Translations under genes and position numbers: made by a program
Assembly: GCF_000808535.1 (NCBI RefSeq)
Contig: NZ_JWLV01000012.1
Span: 1 to 64,000, forward strand
Origin: Vibrio sinaloensis
Lineage (GTDB): Bacteria; Pseudomonadota; Gammaproteobacteria; Enterobacterales; Vibrionaceae
Length of the DNA: 64,000 nt
Direction: 5' to 3'
The notes under the pieces: generated by a model
What the model saw: the letters and a program-made list of their open reading frames with translations, nothing else
Told to the model about the DNA's origin: nothing
Databases searched by the model: none
In this document: one piece after another, positions 26,171 through 35,626 of the stretch
Position numbering within the stretch: position 1 is the stretch's first letter
How the letters are laid out: every line of letters starts with the position of its first letter

Positions 26171-28876
26171 ATGCTTCGATTTGATATTCCGCTGCATGGG
26201 CTCAACTGTATGGGCTGCGCCAGAAAAGTAGAGAAGGCTTTGGTTGAACAACATAAAGCAGTGATCACCGATCTCTCCCCTCATCGAGTCGAGTTTAAAA
26301 GTGACAGCTCGTTTGATGAGGTGAATCAATCGATTGAAGCCCTATCCTATCGTTCTGGCTATCACCACCACCTTTCTTTAAGTGGCCTCAACTGCGGTAA
26401 GTGTGTTGCCAAGCTTGAGGCAGCGCTCTGTGAACACCCGCTCGTGGCTACATTCTCTGCAAACAAAACGGAGCTGACCCTTCACACCGCCTTGACTCAA
26501 TCAGATGTCATTGAGTTGGTTAAACAGTTAGGCTATCAGGCACAGCAATGGGAAAAGACTATAGAGGAAGAACAACACGTCGCGATCGACTCCTCTTCTT
26601 CGGCCTATTCTGAAGAGATCTCACAGGAAGCACAGAACACATCCACTACCCATCTGCTTATCAATGGGATGACCTGCGCTAGCTGTGTCGCATCGGTTGA
26701 AAAAGCATTGCTGGCCGTAGATGGTGTGACCAAAGCGCAGATAAACCTCGCAGAGCAAAGTGCTTTGGTAATGGCAACTCGTCGCAGTGAGGAACTGAAC
26801 GCGCAGTTGATCACCTCAGTGACACTCGCCGGCTATCAAGCCGAAATCATCGAAGACCTAGATGTACAGCAGCAAAAGCAGATAGAACAGCAAGAAGCGT
26901 TGAAAAGCCACCACAAAAAGAATGCCTGGCATGGTATGCTGATCGGCGCCCCACTGATGCTATGGGGAGTGTTCGGTGGCAATATGATGATCCGCAATAG
27001 TCAGGATCAATTCGCTTGGGCAATCGTCGGGGTTGTTTGCCTATGGTTGCTGGCAACGGCAGGACGTAGCTTTTTTACTAACGCATGGCAAGCACTGACC
27101 CACAAGCGCGCAACGATGGACACTCTGGTTGCATTGGGTACAGGTGCAGCTTGGCTATTTTCTATGTTGGTCGTGCTCGTCCCAAGTTGGTTCCCAGCAT
27201 CATCACGCCATGTCTATTTTGAAGCCAGTGCGATGATCGTTGGTCTCATCTCTCTAGGTCACTATATTGAAGCGAAAGCAAAAGCGAAAACCACGCAGTC
27301 ATTGCAAGCGCTGATTAACCTTCAACCTAATGAAGCGACAGTCGTCACCGAAAACGGAGATGCTGTCATTTCGATCAAAAATATTACCGCAGGAATGATG
27401 TTGCGCATTAAGCCCGGCGAGAAAGTACCTGTCGATGGCACAGTTCTGTCTGGCGAATCATACGTTGATGAATCGATGCTGACAGGAGAACCGATTCCTT
27501 GCCATAAAGACAAAGGGCAGTTTGTCTCTGCGGGAACCATAAACCAAGATGGAACACTACTTATAGAAGCAAACAGTGTCGGCAGTAGCACCATGCTATC
27601 TCGAATCATTTCAATGGTGAGAGAAGCACAAAGCAGTAAACCTGCCATCGCTAAGCTCGCAGACCAAATCTCTTCAATCTTTGTACCTGTCGTCGTTGCC
27701 ATCGCTTTGGTATCTGCGGCCATTTGGTATTTTGTCGGTCCAGATCCGAAAGCCAGCTATATGCTTGTCGTCGCAACAACCGTATTGATCATCGCATGCC
27801 CATGTGCGCTAGGATTGGCAACACCACTGTCGGTTACCGTCGGTGTGGGCAAGGCTGCCGAGCTAGGAATTTTAATCAAAGATGCTGATGTCCTTCAGTC
27901 CGCAAGCCAAATCAATACTGTGGTATTCGATAAAACAGGGACATTGACGCAAGGAAAGCCGACGGTTCAGCATGTCTTTGCTATCAACAATGGCAGTGAG
28001 TGGTTACTCTCACTCGCGGGATCACTGGAAAGACACTCCGAGCACCCTCTTGCGAAAGCGATCGTCCACGAAGCAACGAGTAGAAACCTTCAATTTGAGG
28101 AGGTCGATAACTTTCAAAACCTGCGCGGTAAAGGCGTTACGGCTCAACTAAAAGGTAAGAAGTTGTCGGCGGTATCTTTACCGGTGGCACAGCAACAGGG
28201 TTGGGATTTAACTCAATGTGAGACATCCATTGTCGAGTGCAACTCGAAAGCCTGGACACCAATCATTGTTTCCCTAGATGAGCAGGTCCTTGGATTGATC
28301 GCAATTTCAGATCCAATCAAAGAGGACGCGGCAGCCGCTATCCAAGCATTGAAAAGCATCCAGATAACGCCTGTGATGCTGACAGGCGACAATCACCACG
28401 TTGCATCTGCGATAGCCAATCAGTTAGGGATTAAGCAAGTGATCTCGCAAGTATTACCTGATGAGAAAGCGCAGCATATCGCTGATTTACAAGCACAAGG
28501 TAAGCGTGTTGCTATGATCGGTGACGGTGTCAATGATGCACCAGCCTTGGCTCTAGCCGATATCGGTATCGCAATGGGAAGCGGAAGTGATGTCGCCATT
28601 GAAAGCGCACAGATGACTCTGCTCAACTCTTCACCATTTGCTGTGGTCAATGCGATTGAATTATCAAAAGCCACGGTGAAAAACATGAAACAAAACTTGT
28701 TTGGCGCCTTTGTTTATAACTCCCTTGGCATCCCTGTCGCTGCAGGTGTGCTTTACCCAGCGTTTGGCTTTTTACTTAGCCCCGTTGTCGCTGGAGCTGC
28801 CATGGCAATGTCTTCGATTACCGTTGTCAGTAATGCAAATCGTCTAAGATTATTTAAAGCGTCTTCTCGCTTGTAG
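26171..28876 (+). CDS. copA: Copper-exporting P1B-type ATPase CopA
   Basis: CopA, 901 residues, pumps Cu(I) out of the cytosol. Three N-terminal heavy-metal domains are visible with CxxC sites at Cys13/16 (GLNCMGC), Cys75/78 (GLNCGKC) and Cys169/172 (GMTCASC). The membrane metal site CPC is at 543-545, TGE at 438-440, and the phosphorylated Asp587 lies in DKTGTLT. The hinge GDGVNDAPALA and a final membrane pair follow. A CueR-type promoter lies upstream, and a DUF411 protein gene begins nine bases after the stop, so the two form a copper-resistance operon. Confidence 0.97.
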   Translation: MLRFDIPLHGLNCMGCARKVEKALVEQHKAVITDLSPHRVEFKSDSSFDEVNQSIEALSYRSGYHHHLSLSGLNCGKCVAKLEAALCEHPLVATFSANKTELTLHTALTQSDVIELVKQLGYQAQQWEKTIEEEQHVAIDSSSSAYSEEISQEAQNTSTTHLLINGMTCASCVASVEKALLAVDGVTKAQINLAEQSALVMATRRSEELNAQLITSVTLAGYQAEIIEDLDVQQQKQIEQQEALKSHHKKNAWHGMLIGAPLMLWGVFGGNMMIRNSQDQFAWAIVGVVCLWLLATAGRSFFTNAWQALTHKRATMDTLVALGTGAAWLFSMLVVLVPSWFPASSRHVYFEASAMIVGLISLGHYIEAKAKAKTTQSLQALINLQPNEATVVTENGDAVISIKNITAGMMLRIKPGEKVPVDGTVLSGESYVDESMLTGEPIPCHKDKGQFVSAGTINQDGTLLIEANSVGSSTMLSRIISMVREAQSSKPAIAKLADQISSIFVPVVVAIALVSAAIWYFVGPDPKASYMLVVATTVLIIACPCALGLATPLSVTVGVGKAAELGILIKDADVLQSASQINTVVFDKTGTLTQGKPTVQHVFAINNGSEWLLSLAGSLERHSEHPLAKAIVHEATSRNLQFEEVDNFQNLRGKGVTAQLKGKKLSAVSLPVAQQQGWDLTQCETSIVECNSKAWTPIIVSLDEQVLGLIAISDPIKEDAAAAIQALKSIQITPVMLTGDNHHVASAIANQLGIKQVISQVLPDEKAQHIADLQAQGKRVAMIGDGVNDAPALALADIGIAMGSGSDVAIESAQMTLLNSSPFAVVNAIELSKATVKNMKQNLFGAFVYNSLGIPVAAGVLYPAFGFLLSPVVAGAAMAMSSITVVSNANRLRLFKASSRL

Positions 28877-28884
28877 AGGTTACT

Positions 28885-29325
28885 ATGAAAAGAAAACTAA
28901 TTGCTCTTACCACTCTTGCTCTAATGTCTGGCCACGTTCTCGCGGCCGACGTGCTCAACCATAAGTCCCCGTACTGCGGTTGCTGTACGGAGTGGACAAA
29001 ACATATGCAAGAAGCTGGGTTTAATGTCGAAGAAAAACTGCATGAAAACATGAACCCTATTAAACAGAAGTTAGGGGTAAAACCGGAACTGGCGTCTTGC
29101 CATACAGCCGAAATTAATGGCTTTGTGTTTGAAGGTCATATTCCAGCAGATGATATCAAAGCGTTCCTCGACAACCCGCCGAAAAATGCAAAAGGCTTGG
29201 CAGTACCAGGAATGCCAATGGGGTCGCCAGGTATGGAGTACGGAGATAAGAAAGACGAGTACTCTGTCTACGCATTCAATGAGAAAGGCCAAGTCTTTGA
29301 GTATCGCCACTACAAAGGGAACTAA
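28885..29325 (+). CDS. DUF411 periplasmic metal-binding protein
   Basis: A 146-residue exported protein with signal peptide MKRKLIALTTLALMSGHVLA. The mature part begins with the DUF411 signature KSPYCGCCTEWTKHM, a CGCC metal site, followed by LASCHTAEINGFVFEGHIPA with a third Cys-His. A Met/Gly-rich stretch near residues 108-119 (PGMPMGSPGMEYG) could also bind copper. It is directly downstream of copA, which supports a role in periplasmic copper handling; the exact role is inferred. Confidence 0.92.
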   Translation: MKRKLIALTTLALMSGHVLAADVLNHKSPYCGCCTEWTKHMQEAGFNVEEKLHENMNPIKQKLGVKPELASCHTAEINGFVFEGHIPADDIKAFLDNPPKNAKGLAVPGMPMGSPGMEYGDKKDEYSVYAFNEKGQVFEYRHYKGN

Positions 29326-29329
29326 CAGC

Positions 29330-29355
29330 AAAGCCCAGCATGACTGCTGGGCTTT
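29330..29355 (+). terminator. Terminator of the copA operon
   Basis: AAAGCCCAGCA/TGCTGGGCTTT with a four-base loop and a following T run. It lies just after the DUF411 gene stop. The facing KdgM-like gene ends at 29382, so it may serve both. Confidence 0.9.
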
Positions 29356-29381
29356 TTGTTAAAGGACAGTATTAAAGTTCT

Positions 29382-30077
29382 TTAGAAGCCGTATGAAGCA
29401 CCGAAAACAAAAGCATTGTTCTCATTGTCTGCTTGATTGCGGTACTCAAAATACGGTTGGACACCTTTACGCGTCCATGTTGCGCGAAGCTCGTGGTCCA
29501 TAACGGACGCATCAATCATGTAAACGTTATTGTAGCTAAGCGCCAGCTCTTCATTCACCGTGTAAGCAATGCGGTTGTCCATGCGGAAATCAGTATCGTT
29601 ATCCGCATCCGTTGCATCGATATGAGCACGGGTACGGTTGCTGATCGATAGACCGTTGTCAAAGTTGTAGCCAATTTTAACTAGCGGGCGGTATTGAACA
29701 CTCTCACCTTCAGACAAGAGATGTTGGTAGCCTGCTGCTACCCACAAGTTATCGGTAATATTGTACGACTGCTCACCACCAATAGTGACATATGCACTCG
29801 AAGAGCTACCATTGGTGTAAATTGGGTTGTCGGCTGTGCCCACATTTTCACGCTCAGTTGATAAGTCCCCTAACTGAATGCCATCGAACTCTGTGTAAAC
29901 CGTAAAGCCACCAATCGAGTTATCAAACGTATGACCTGCTTCTAATGTAGATGTCACATCTGAGCCATGGAGATCATCGGAATGAAACTGTACGTTACCT
30001 GTTACATATGAAGAACCCGCGAATGCAGTAGAAGCGAAAGCAAGAGAAAGCGCACTTAAAGTAAATAGTTTTTTCAT
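29382..30077 (-). CDS. KdgM/NanC-like monomeric porin
   Basis: A 231-residue outer-membrane protein with signal peptide ending at AFA (residue 20). The mature chain shows alternating beta strands (YVTIGGEQSYNITDNLWVAA, VSNRT-type turns such as LSISNRTRAHID) and ends in an aromatic residue (FGASYGF). Size, strand pattern and the repeated R/K-rich strands fit the 12-strand KdgM family that passes acidic oligosaccharides. The substrate here is unknown. Upstream it has two CRP-like sites, in line with a carbon-source-regulated porin. Confidence 0.82.
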   Translation of the reverse strand: MKKLFTLSALSLAFASTAFAGSSYVTGNVQFHSDDLHGSDVTSTLEAGHTFDNSIGGFTVYTEFDGIQLGDLSTERENVGTADNPIYTNGSSSSAYVTIGGEQSYNITDNLWVAAGYQHLLSEGESVQYRPLVKIGYNFDNGLSISNRTRAHIDATDADNDTDFRMDNRIAYTVNEELALSYNNVYMIDASVMDHELRATWTRKGVQPYFEYRNQADNENNAFVFGASYGF

Positions 30078-30302
30078 GAAAATCTGCCTTAATCATTAAA
30101 GTTAGCCGCGGTTCTTATTTGGGTAATTCATCACCTCAGACCGCAAAGAAGAGTTGCCTCCCTGGCTTGATGGGTATCTTGGCGGATTAAATTTACGATA
30201 AAAAATAAATCAAAACTTTGTGCGATCTGCTTCACTGTCAAAAAGAAAAAACTAATTTAACACCTATAATTCAGTAACTTAAAAACTCCTAAATAAACCT
30301 AT

Positions 30303-30318
30303 AGTGATTCGAGTCACG
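30303..30318 (-). promoter_or_regulatory. Possible CRP site, proximal
   Basis: AGTGATTCGAGTCACG contains the symmetric GTGA-N6-TCAC core of cAMP-CRP sites. It lies about 230 bases upstream of the KdgM-like start, far for direct activation unless the leader is long. Confidence 0.4.
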
Positions 30319-30397
30319 CATTTAGGTAGTTAGTGATCAAAATTCGTTATCTGCGGCACACCGAATTTAGCTTTCACTTAATTTTCAATAATAATAA

Positions 30398-30413
30398 TTC
30401 GATCTCGATCACT
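30398..30413 (-). promoter_or_regulatory. Possible CRP site, distal
   Basis: TTCGATCTCGATCACT matches 12 of 16 bases of TGTGATCTAGATCACA, with a strong right half and a weak left half. It lies about 320 bases upstream of the KdgM-like start. Confidence 0.35.
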
Positions 30414-30503
30414 GAATAATCACGTCTATCAATAGCTGATTTGGCGCGTTAATTTGGACTTGGACAGACATTTCAACGTATCTAGACGGCTCAATAACAA
30501 AAA

Positions 30504-30524
30504 AAGCTGCCTTTTAGGCAGCTT
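30504..30524 (-). terminator. Intrinsic terminator of hemH
   Basis: AAGCTGCCT/AGGCAGCTT with a three-base loop, followed on the minus strand by a long T run. It lies 20 bases past the hemH stop. Confidence 0.9.
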
Positions 30525-30543
30525 CTCGTTGATAACAATAGAA

Positions 30544-31500
30544 TTAGCGTGAGACTAAATCTGACATCATCTCAATATGTCGATCATCATCGTTCAGACA
30601 TGGAATATAAGTAAAGCGCTCACCACCATGTTCGGTAAAAATCTCCAAACATTGTTCCGAAATCTCTTCTAGCGTTTCTAAGCAGTCCGAAGAAAATGCT
30701 GGCGCCATGATATTGAGCTTCTTAACACCTTTGGCTGGAAGCTTCTCCAATGTTTTATCAGTGTATGGTTGCAACCACTCTTCTCGTCCAAAACGTGACT
30801 GGTAGGTCATACCAATTTGTTCACTGCTTAGACCTAGCTCTTTCCCGAGTAGCTCCGTCGTGCGCTCACAGTGCTGAGGGTAAATATCACCGTTGTCAGC
30901 ATAGCGCTTCGGAATGCCATGATAAGAGCACAGCAAGTAATCCCCTTGGCCATTTTTCTCCCACGAGCGCTTTACGCTCTCCGCCAGTGCCTTGATGTAT
31001 AAAGGATGGTCGTGATAATCACGAACAAAACGGTATTGAGGCATAACCGGAATGGCCTTGAACGCTTTGGTTAAACCATCGGAAACCGCAGCCGTGGTTG
31101 TTCCAGAATATTGCGGGTAAAGTGGTAATACCGTGATTTCCTCTACGCCGCGCGCAAGCAAAGCTTCAACGCCAGTCTGCAAACTTGGGCTTCCGTAAGT
31201 CATCCCAAGCTCCACAGGCATATCGAGTTGCTTTTCTAGCTTACTAGCCTGACGTTGGGAATAAACCATCAAAGGAGAACCCTCCTCCATCCAAACCGTT
31301 TGGTACAGTTTCGCAACTTTTGGTGAGCGTATTGGCAATATCACACCGTGCAGAATCGGACACCACAACCAACGAGTCATATCAACCACACGATGGTCAT
31401 GCAAAAACTGACTTAAAAAGCGTTTCACTGCAGGAGCTGTAGGTTCATCTGGCGTGCCTAAATTGACCAACAGCACACCTTGTTTCTTATTGTTCTGCAT
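30544..31500 (-). CDS. hemH: Ferrochelatase
   Basis: HemH, 318 residues, inserts Fe(II) into protoporphyrin IX, the last step of heme synthesis. The N-terminus has [20 protein letters not shown]. The catalytic His lies in [17 protein letters not shown], and the conserved acidic region in [17 protein letters not shown]. Length fits the bacterial enzyme. It is downstream of adk on the same strand, but an adk terminator lies in the 132-base gap, so the two are probably separate units. Confidence 0.97.
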   Translation of the reverse strand: MQNNKKQGVLLVNLGTPDEPTAPAVKRFLSQFLHDHRVVDMTRWLWCPILHGVILPIRSPKVAKLYQTVWMEEGSPLMVYSQRQASKLEKQLDMPVELGMTYGSPSLQTGVEALLARGVEEITVLPLYPQYSGTTTAAVSDGLTKAFKAIPVMPQYRFVRDYHDHPLYIKALAESVKRSWEKNGQGDYLLCSYHGIPKRYADNGDIYPQHCERTTELLGKELGLSSEQIGMTYQSRFGREEWLQPYTDKTLEKLPAKGVKKLNIMAPAFSSDCLETLEEISEQCLEIFTEHGGERFTYIPCLNDDDRHIEMMSDLVSR

Positions 31501-31575
31501 AACTTCCTATCTACACTTAAATGGTTCTTTACGGAAAGAAGATCGTTAAAGATCAACCTAATAAGCAAAAAAAAA

Positions 31576-31593
31576 GCGACCCTATTGGGCCGC
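31576..31593 (-). terminator. Intrinsic terminator of adk
   Basis: GCGACCC/GGGCCGC with a four-base loop and one internal mismatch, followed on the minus strand by a run of nine T. Confidence 0.8.
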
Positions 31594-31632
31594 CTTCACT
31601 ATAACAAATTTTCAAAAATCGCGGTTAGCAAT

Positions 31633-32304
<672 letters not shown>

Positions 32305-32362
32305 TTATACCGAAGCTCACTATGACTGACTTTGTCACGCTTCAAGGTAAGTTTCGGTATAA
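32305..32362 (-). promoter_or_regulatory. 10-bp inverted repeat in the adk leader or promoter
   Basis: TTATACCGAA and its exact reverse complement TTCGGTATAA are 38 bases apart, starting 28 bases upstream of the adk ATG. They could form a leader stem that brings the start region close, or be two half-sites for a dimeric regulator. Function unknown. Confidence 0.4.
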
Positions 32363-32542
32363 CGGTTCAAACGTTTAACAATAAAACAGGCGTGCACATT
32401 ACACGCCCGTTCGCTTCGTTTCAAGATTGCATTCTATCATACAATACTTTGTCGAAGCGTGAATTTAGACTAAAGAATGCTTAAACACTCACACTTAATG
32501 GCGATTTATAAGCGTTTTATTCACGATAAGCGCAAATAAATC

Positions 32543-32566
32543 AAAAAGCCCGCAAGTTGCGAGCTT
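32543..32566 (-). terminator. Intrinsic terminator of htpG
   Basis: AAAAGC.CGCA / TGCG.GCTTTT with one mismatch, located about 20 bases past the htpG stop and followed on the minus strand by a T tract. Confidence 0.75.
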
Positions 32567-32584
32567 TTCATTGATTTTAGCGTG

Positions 32585-34489
32585 TTAGCCCTTAGTCAAA
32601 AGCGAGTTGATTGCACCTAAGAACTGAGATGGATCGGCCATCGACCCACGCTCAGCGAGCATTGCTTGACCAAGCAGCACTTCCACCCAACGACCGAAGG
32701 CTTCTTCATCCGCTTCGTCCGCCATTTGCTTAACCAGCGCATGCTCTGGGTTAATCTCGAAAATGTACTTCACTTCTGGGGCTGCTTGACCTGCAGCTTC
32801 AAGAAGCTTCGCCATTTGCGTTCCCATTTCAAAGTCATCGGTGACAACCACAGCAGGTGTTGACGCAAGCTTGAACGTCGTACGAACTTCTTTCACGCGA
32901 TCGCCCAAGTACGCTTTCGTGCGTTCAACAACGGATTTAAACTCTTCTTCCGTCTCTTTCTGCTTTTCTTTTTCCGCTTCGTCTTCGAACTTGCTGAGAT
33001 CAAGACCCGCTTTCGTGATCGACTGGAACTGCTTGCCGTCAAACTCAGTCAGGTAGTTCATCAACCACTCATCGATGCGATCAAACATTAGAACTACTTC
33101 GATGCCTTTGGCTTTGAATTGCTCCAAGTGAGGGCTATTCTTCGCCGCCGCGTAACTGTCTGCGGTGAGGTAGTAGATCTTGTCCTGGCCTTCTTTCATG
33201 CGCTCAACATAAGACGCAAGGCTCACAGTCTGCTCAGCAGAGTCGACCTCTGTAGAAGCGAAACGCAGTAGACCAGCCACTTTTTCTTTGTTGGCCATGT
33301 CTTCTGCTGGGCCTTCTTTTAACACAAGACCAAACTCTTTCCAGAATGATTGATACTTCTCTTCATCATTCTTCGCCATACGCTCTAGCATCGTCAATAC
33401 GCGCTTAGTACAGGCATTACGGAGCGACTGTGTCACTTTGTTGTCTTGCAGAATCTCACGCGAAACGTTCAGCGGTAGATCGTTTGAATCAATCAAACCA
33501 CGAACAAAACGCAAGTATGACGGCATAAACTGCTCAGCGTCGTCCATGATAAACACACGCTGAACGTACAATTTAAGACCCGATTTATGATCACGGTTCA
33601 TCATATCCCACGGTGCTTTCGATGGGATGTACAGCAGGCTGGTGTAATCGTTTTTACCTTCTACGCGGTTGTGGCTCCATACTAGCGGATCGGCAAAATC
33701 ATGGGAAACATGCTTATAAAACTCTTGGTATTCTTCGTCAGTAATGTCTGATTTGTTGCGAGTCCAAAGCGCTTGAGCCTTGTTGATTTGCTCCCACTTT
33801 TTCTCACCCGTTTCTTTGCCTTCGTCATCGCGCTCTGCTGTTTGGATGGAAACCGGGATACCAATGTGATCTGAGTATTTGCTGATCACTTCACGTAGGC
33901 GCCACTCATTCAGGAACTCTTTGCCCTCTTCGCGCATGTGCAGGATGATGTCAGTACCACGAGACGCTTTGGAAATATCTTCGATGGTGTATTCACCTTC
34001 ACCCGCCGAGTGCCACTGAACACCTTGCTCAGCCTCTAAACCTGCAGCGCGTGTGCGCACAGTTACCGCATCCGCAACGATGAACGCTGAGTAAAAGCCA
34101 ACACCGAATTGACCGATAAGTTGCGAGTCTTTCGATTGGTCTTCAGACAGCTTTGAGAAGAACTCCGCCGTACCAGATTTAGCAATTGTGCCCAAATGTT
34201 CAATTACGTCTTCACGGCTCATGCCGATGCCGTTGTCGGAGATGGTTAGCGTGTTGGCATCTTCATCAAAAGACAGCTTTACGCCTAGGTCTGCATCACC
34301 TTGGTAAAGCTCAGGGTTAGATAAGGCTTGAAAACGCAGCTTGTCGGATGCATCCGATGCGTTAGAAATCAACTCACGTAGGAAAATCTCTTTGTTTGAG
34401 TAAAGAGAATGAATCATCAGGTGAAGTAACTGTTTGACTTCAGATTGAAAACCACGAGTTTCTTTGTTTTGTGTTGCTGTTTCGCTCAT
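32585..34489 (-). CDS. htpG: Molecular chaperone HtpG (Hsp90)
   Basis: HtpG, 634 residues, ATP-dependent chaperone of the cytosol. The N-terminal GHKL ATPase domain shows [34 protein letters not shown] and [11 protein letters not shown]. The middle domain contains the conserved [10 protein letters not shown], and a full C-terminal dimerisation domain is present. The gene is divergent from toxR, as in V. cholerae. A sigma-32-type heat-shock promoter lies at 34567-34592, and GGAG precedes the ATG. Confidence 0.98.
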   Translation of the reverse strand: MSETATQNKETRGFQSEVKQLLHLMIHSLYSNKEIFLRELISNASDASDKLRFQALSNPELYQGDADLGVKLSFDEDANTLTISDNGIGMSREDVIEHLGTIAKSGTAEFFSKLSEDQSKDSQLIGQFGVGFYSAFIVADAVTVRTRAAGLEAEQGVQWHSAGEGEYTIEDISKASRGTDIILHMREEGKEFLNEWRLREVISKYSDHIGIPVSIQTAERDDEGKETGEKKWEQINKAQALWTRNKSDITDEEYQEFYKHVSHDFADPLVWSHNRVEGKNDYTSLLYIPSKAPWDMMNRDHKSGLKLYVQRVFIMDDAEQFMPSYLRFVRGLIDSNDLPLNVSREILQDNKVTQSLRNACTKRVLTMLERMAKNDEEKYQSFWKEFGLVLKEGPAEDMANKEKVAGLLRFASTEVDSAEQTVSLASYVERMKEGQDKIYYLTADSYAAAKNSPHLEQFKAKGIEVVLMFDRIDEWLMNYLTEFDGKQFQSITKAGLDLSKFEDEAEKEKQKETEEEFKSVVERTKAYLGDRVKEVRTTFKLASTPAVVVTDDFEMGTQMAKLLEAAGQAAPEVKYIFEINPEHALVKQMADEADEEAFGRWVEVLLGQAMLAERGSMADPSQFLGAINSLLTKG

Positions 34490-34520
34490 GTTCGCTCCAT
34501 TACACCTATACCAATCAACC

Positions 34521-34539
34521 CTCTCAGCGTTGGAGAGGT
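34521..34539 (-). promoter_or_regulatory. Hairpin in the htpG leader
   Basis: CCTCTC/GAGAGG with a seven-base loop, between the heat-shock promoter and the htpG Shine-Dalgarno. It does not cover the ribosome-binding site, so a thermometer role is not obvious; it may protect the 5' end. Confidence 0.4.
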
Positions 34540-34566
34540 TTTGACAAAGTTAATCTGCAAGTTAAC

Positions 34567-34592
34567 ATGAGGGTGACAAATGTAAATTCAAG
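34567..34592 (-). promoter_or_regulatory. Sigma-32 heat-shock promoter of htpG
   Basis: On the minus strand the site reads CTTGAA, 13 bases, then CCCTCAT. The sigma-32 consensus is CTTGAAA-N11-15-CCCCAT. Transcription would start about 70 bases before the htpG ATG. Heat-shock control of htpG is known in V. cholerae and E. coli. Confidence 0.82.
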
Positions 34593-34751
34593 GTCAAAAT
34601 AGATAAAAACAGTGTTTTTTTACTTCAAACTTGACTATCCTTGTACCCCGAAAAAATCAAAAAAACTAAAAATCAGTCATACTATCGACTTGTACACCGC
34701 CCCAACGGTGAAATTACTTACCTGAAACTTCAATAATAATGGCCGAAATTG

Positions 34752-35615
34752 ATGAGCAATATAGGTACTAAGTTCAATTTAGCGAACCGATTCACGTTCG
34801 ATCCAAATACTAATTCTCTTATCGATAGAGAGTGTGAAGACGAGCTCATTCGCTTAGGCAGTAACGAAAGTAGAATTCTGCTTCTACTGTGCGAGAAACC
34901 CAATGAAGTGATCTCTCGCAACGACCTGCATGACTTTGTATGGCGCAGACAAGGTTTTGAAGTGGATGATTCGAGCCTAACTCAGGCGATATCCACACTG
35001 CGTAAACTGCTAAAAGACTCGACTAAATCTCCCCAGTATGTGAAAACCGTGCCAAAACGCGGCTACCAATTGATCACAAGTGTCGAGCGAACCACTCCGT
35101 TGATGAGTGGCGAAAACCAAGCCGAGACTCTACCCCCAGAGTCAACAGACGTTGATTTAGAAGCGGTTGAAGAGTCAACGCTTCAAGAGAATCTAACCGT
35201 TACTGAAGAAAACAGTGTCACGCCTCCTGCGGCAACTGCGCCTGCAGTGACACCGAAAAGCAAACTCATCAGTCGTATTATCATCCTATTGGCGCTGTTT
35301 TTGCCGCTCAGCGTGGTATTACTGACCAACCCTGCAGAGTCCAAATTCCGCCAAATTGCCGTGTTTGACAACACAACGATAAAGACGCCAATTAACCATC
35401 CTGACCTAACCAGTTGGTATCCGTCGATTGAGCAATGTGTCAAAAGATACAACGAGACTCATACCGAAGCACTTGCACCGATTGAAGTGATTGCAACTGG
35501 CGGTCAAAACAACCAGTTGGTGTTGAATTACATTCACTCACTTGAACATTCAGGTGAAAACATCACACTGCGTATTTTCGCTGAGCAAAAAGATCTCGGT
35601 AAAGTTTGCCAATAG
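34752..35615 (+). CDS. toxR: Transmembrane transcriptional regulator ToxR
   Basis: ToxR, 287 residues, inner-membrane transcription factor controlling porins and virulence or bile-response genes in vibrios. The N-terminal winged-helix domain (about 1-112) contains LGSNESRILLLLCEKPNEVI, FEVDDSSLTQAISTLRK and TKSPQYVKTVPKRGYQLI. A variable acidic/Pro linker follows (113-170). The membrane helix is about 172-192. The periplasmic domain has two cysteines, Cys229 and Cys286, that can form the known disulfide. The frame also opens at a TTG at 34749; the ATG at 34752 is chosen by alignment with MSNIGTKF-type starts. No clear Shine-Dalgarno precedes it. Confidence 0.97.
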   Translation: MSNIGTKFNLANRFTFDPNTNSLIDRECEDELIRLGSNESRILLLLCEKPNEVISRNDLHDFVWRRQGFEVDDSSLTQAISTLRKLLKDSTKSPQYVKTVPKRGYQLITSVERTTPLMSGENQAETLPPESTDVDLEAVEESTLQENLTVTEENSVTPPAATAPAVTPKSKLISRIIILLALFLPLSVVLLTNPAESKFRQIAVFDNTTIKTPINHPDLTSWYPSIEQCVKRYNETHTEALAPIEVIATGGQNNQLVLNYIHSLEHSGENITLRIFAEQKDLGKVCQ

Positions 35616-35626
35616 GATATATGACG

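Larger units (their letters stand above)
30078..30543. other. Intergenic region upstream of the KdgM-like gene
   Basis: About 465 bases without a gene. It includes the porin promoter region, two possible CRP sites (30303-30318 and 30398-30413) and the hemH terminator (30504-30524). The rest is A/T-rich and shows nothing else I recognise. By my recollection of V. cholerae gene order this is also near a chromosomal rearrangement boundary. Confidence 0.55.
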
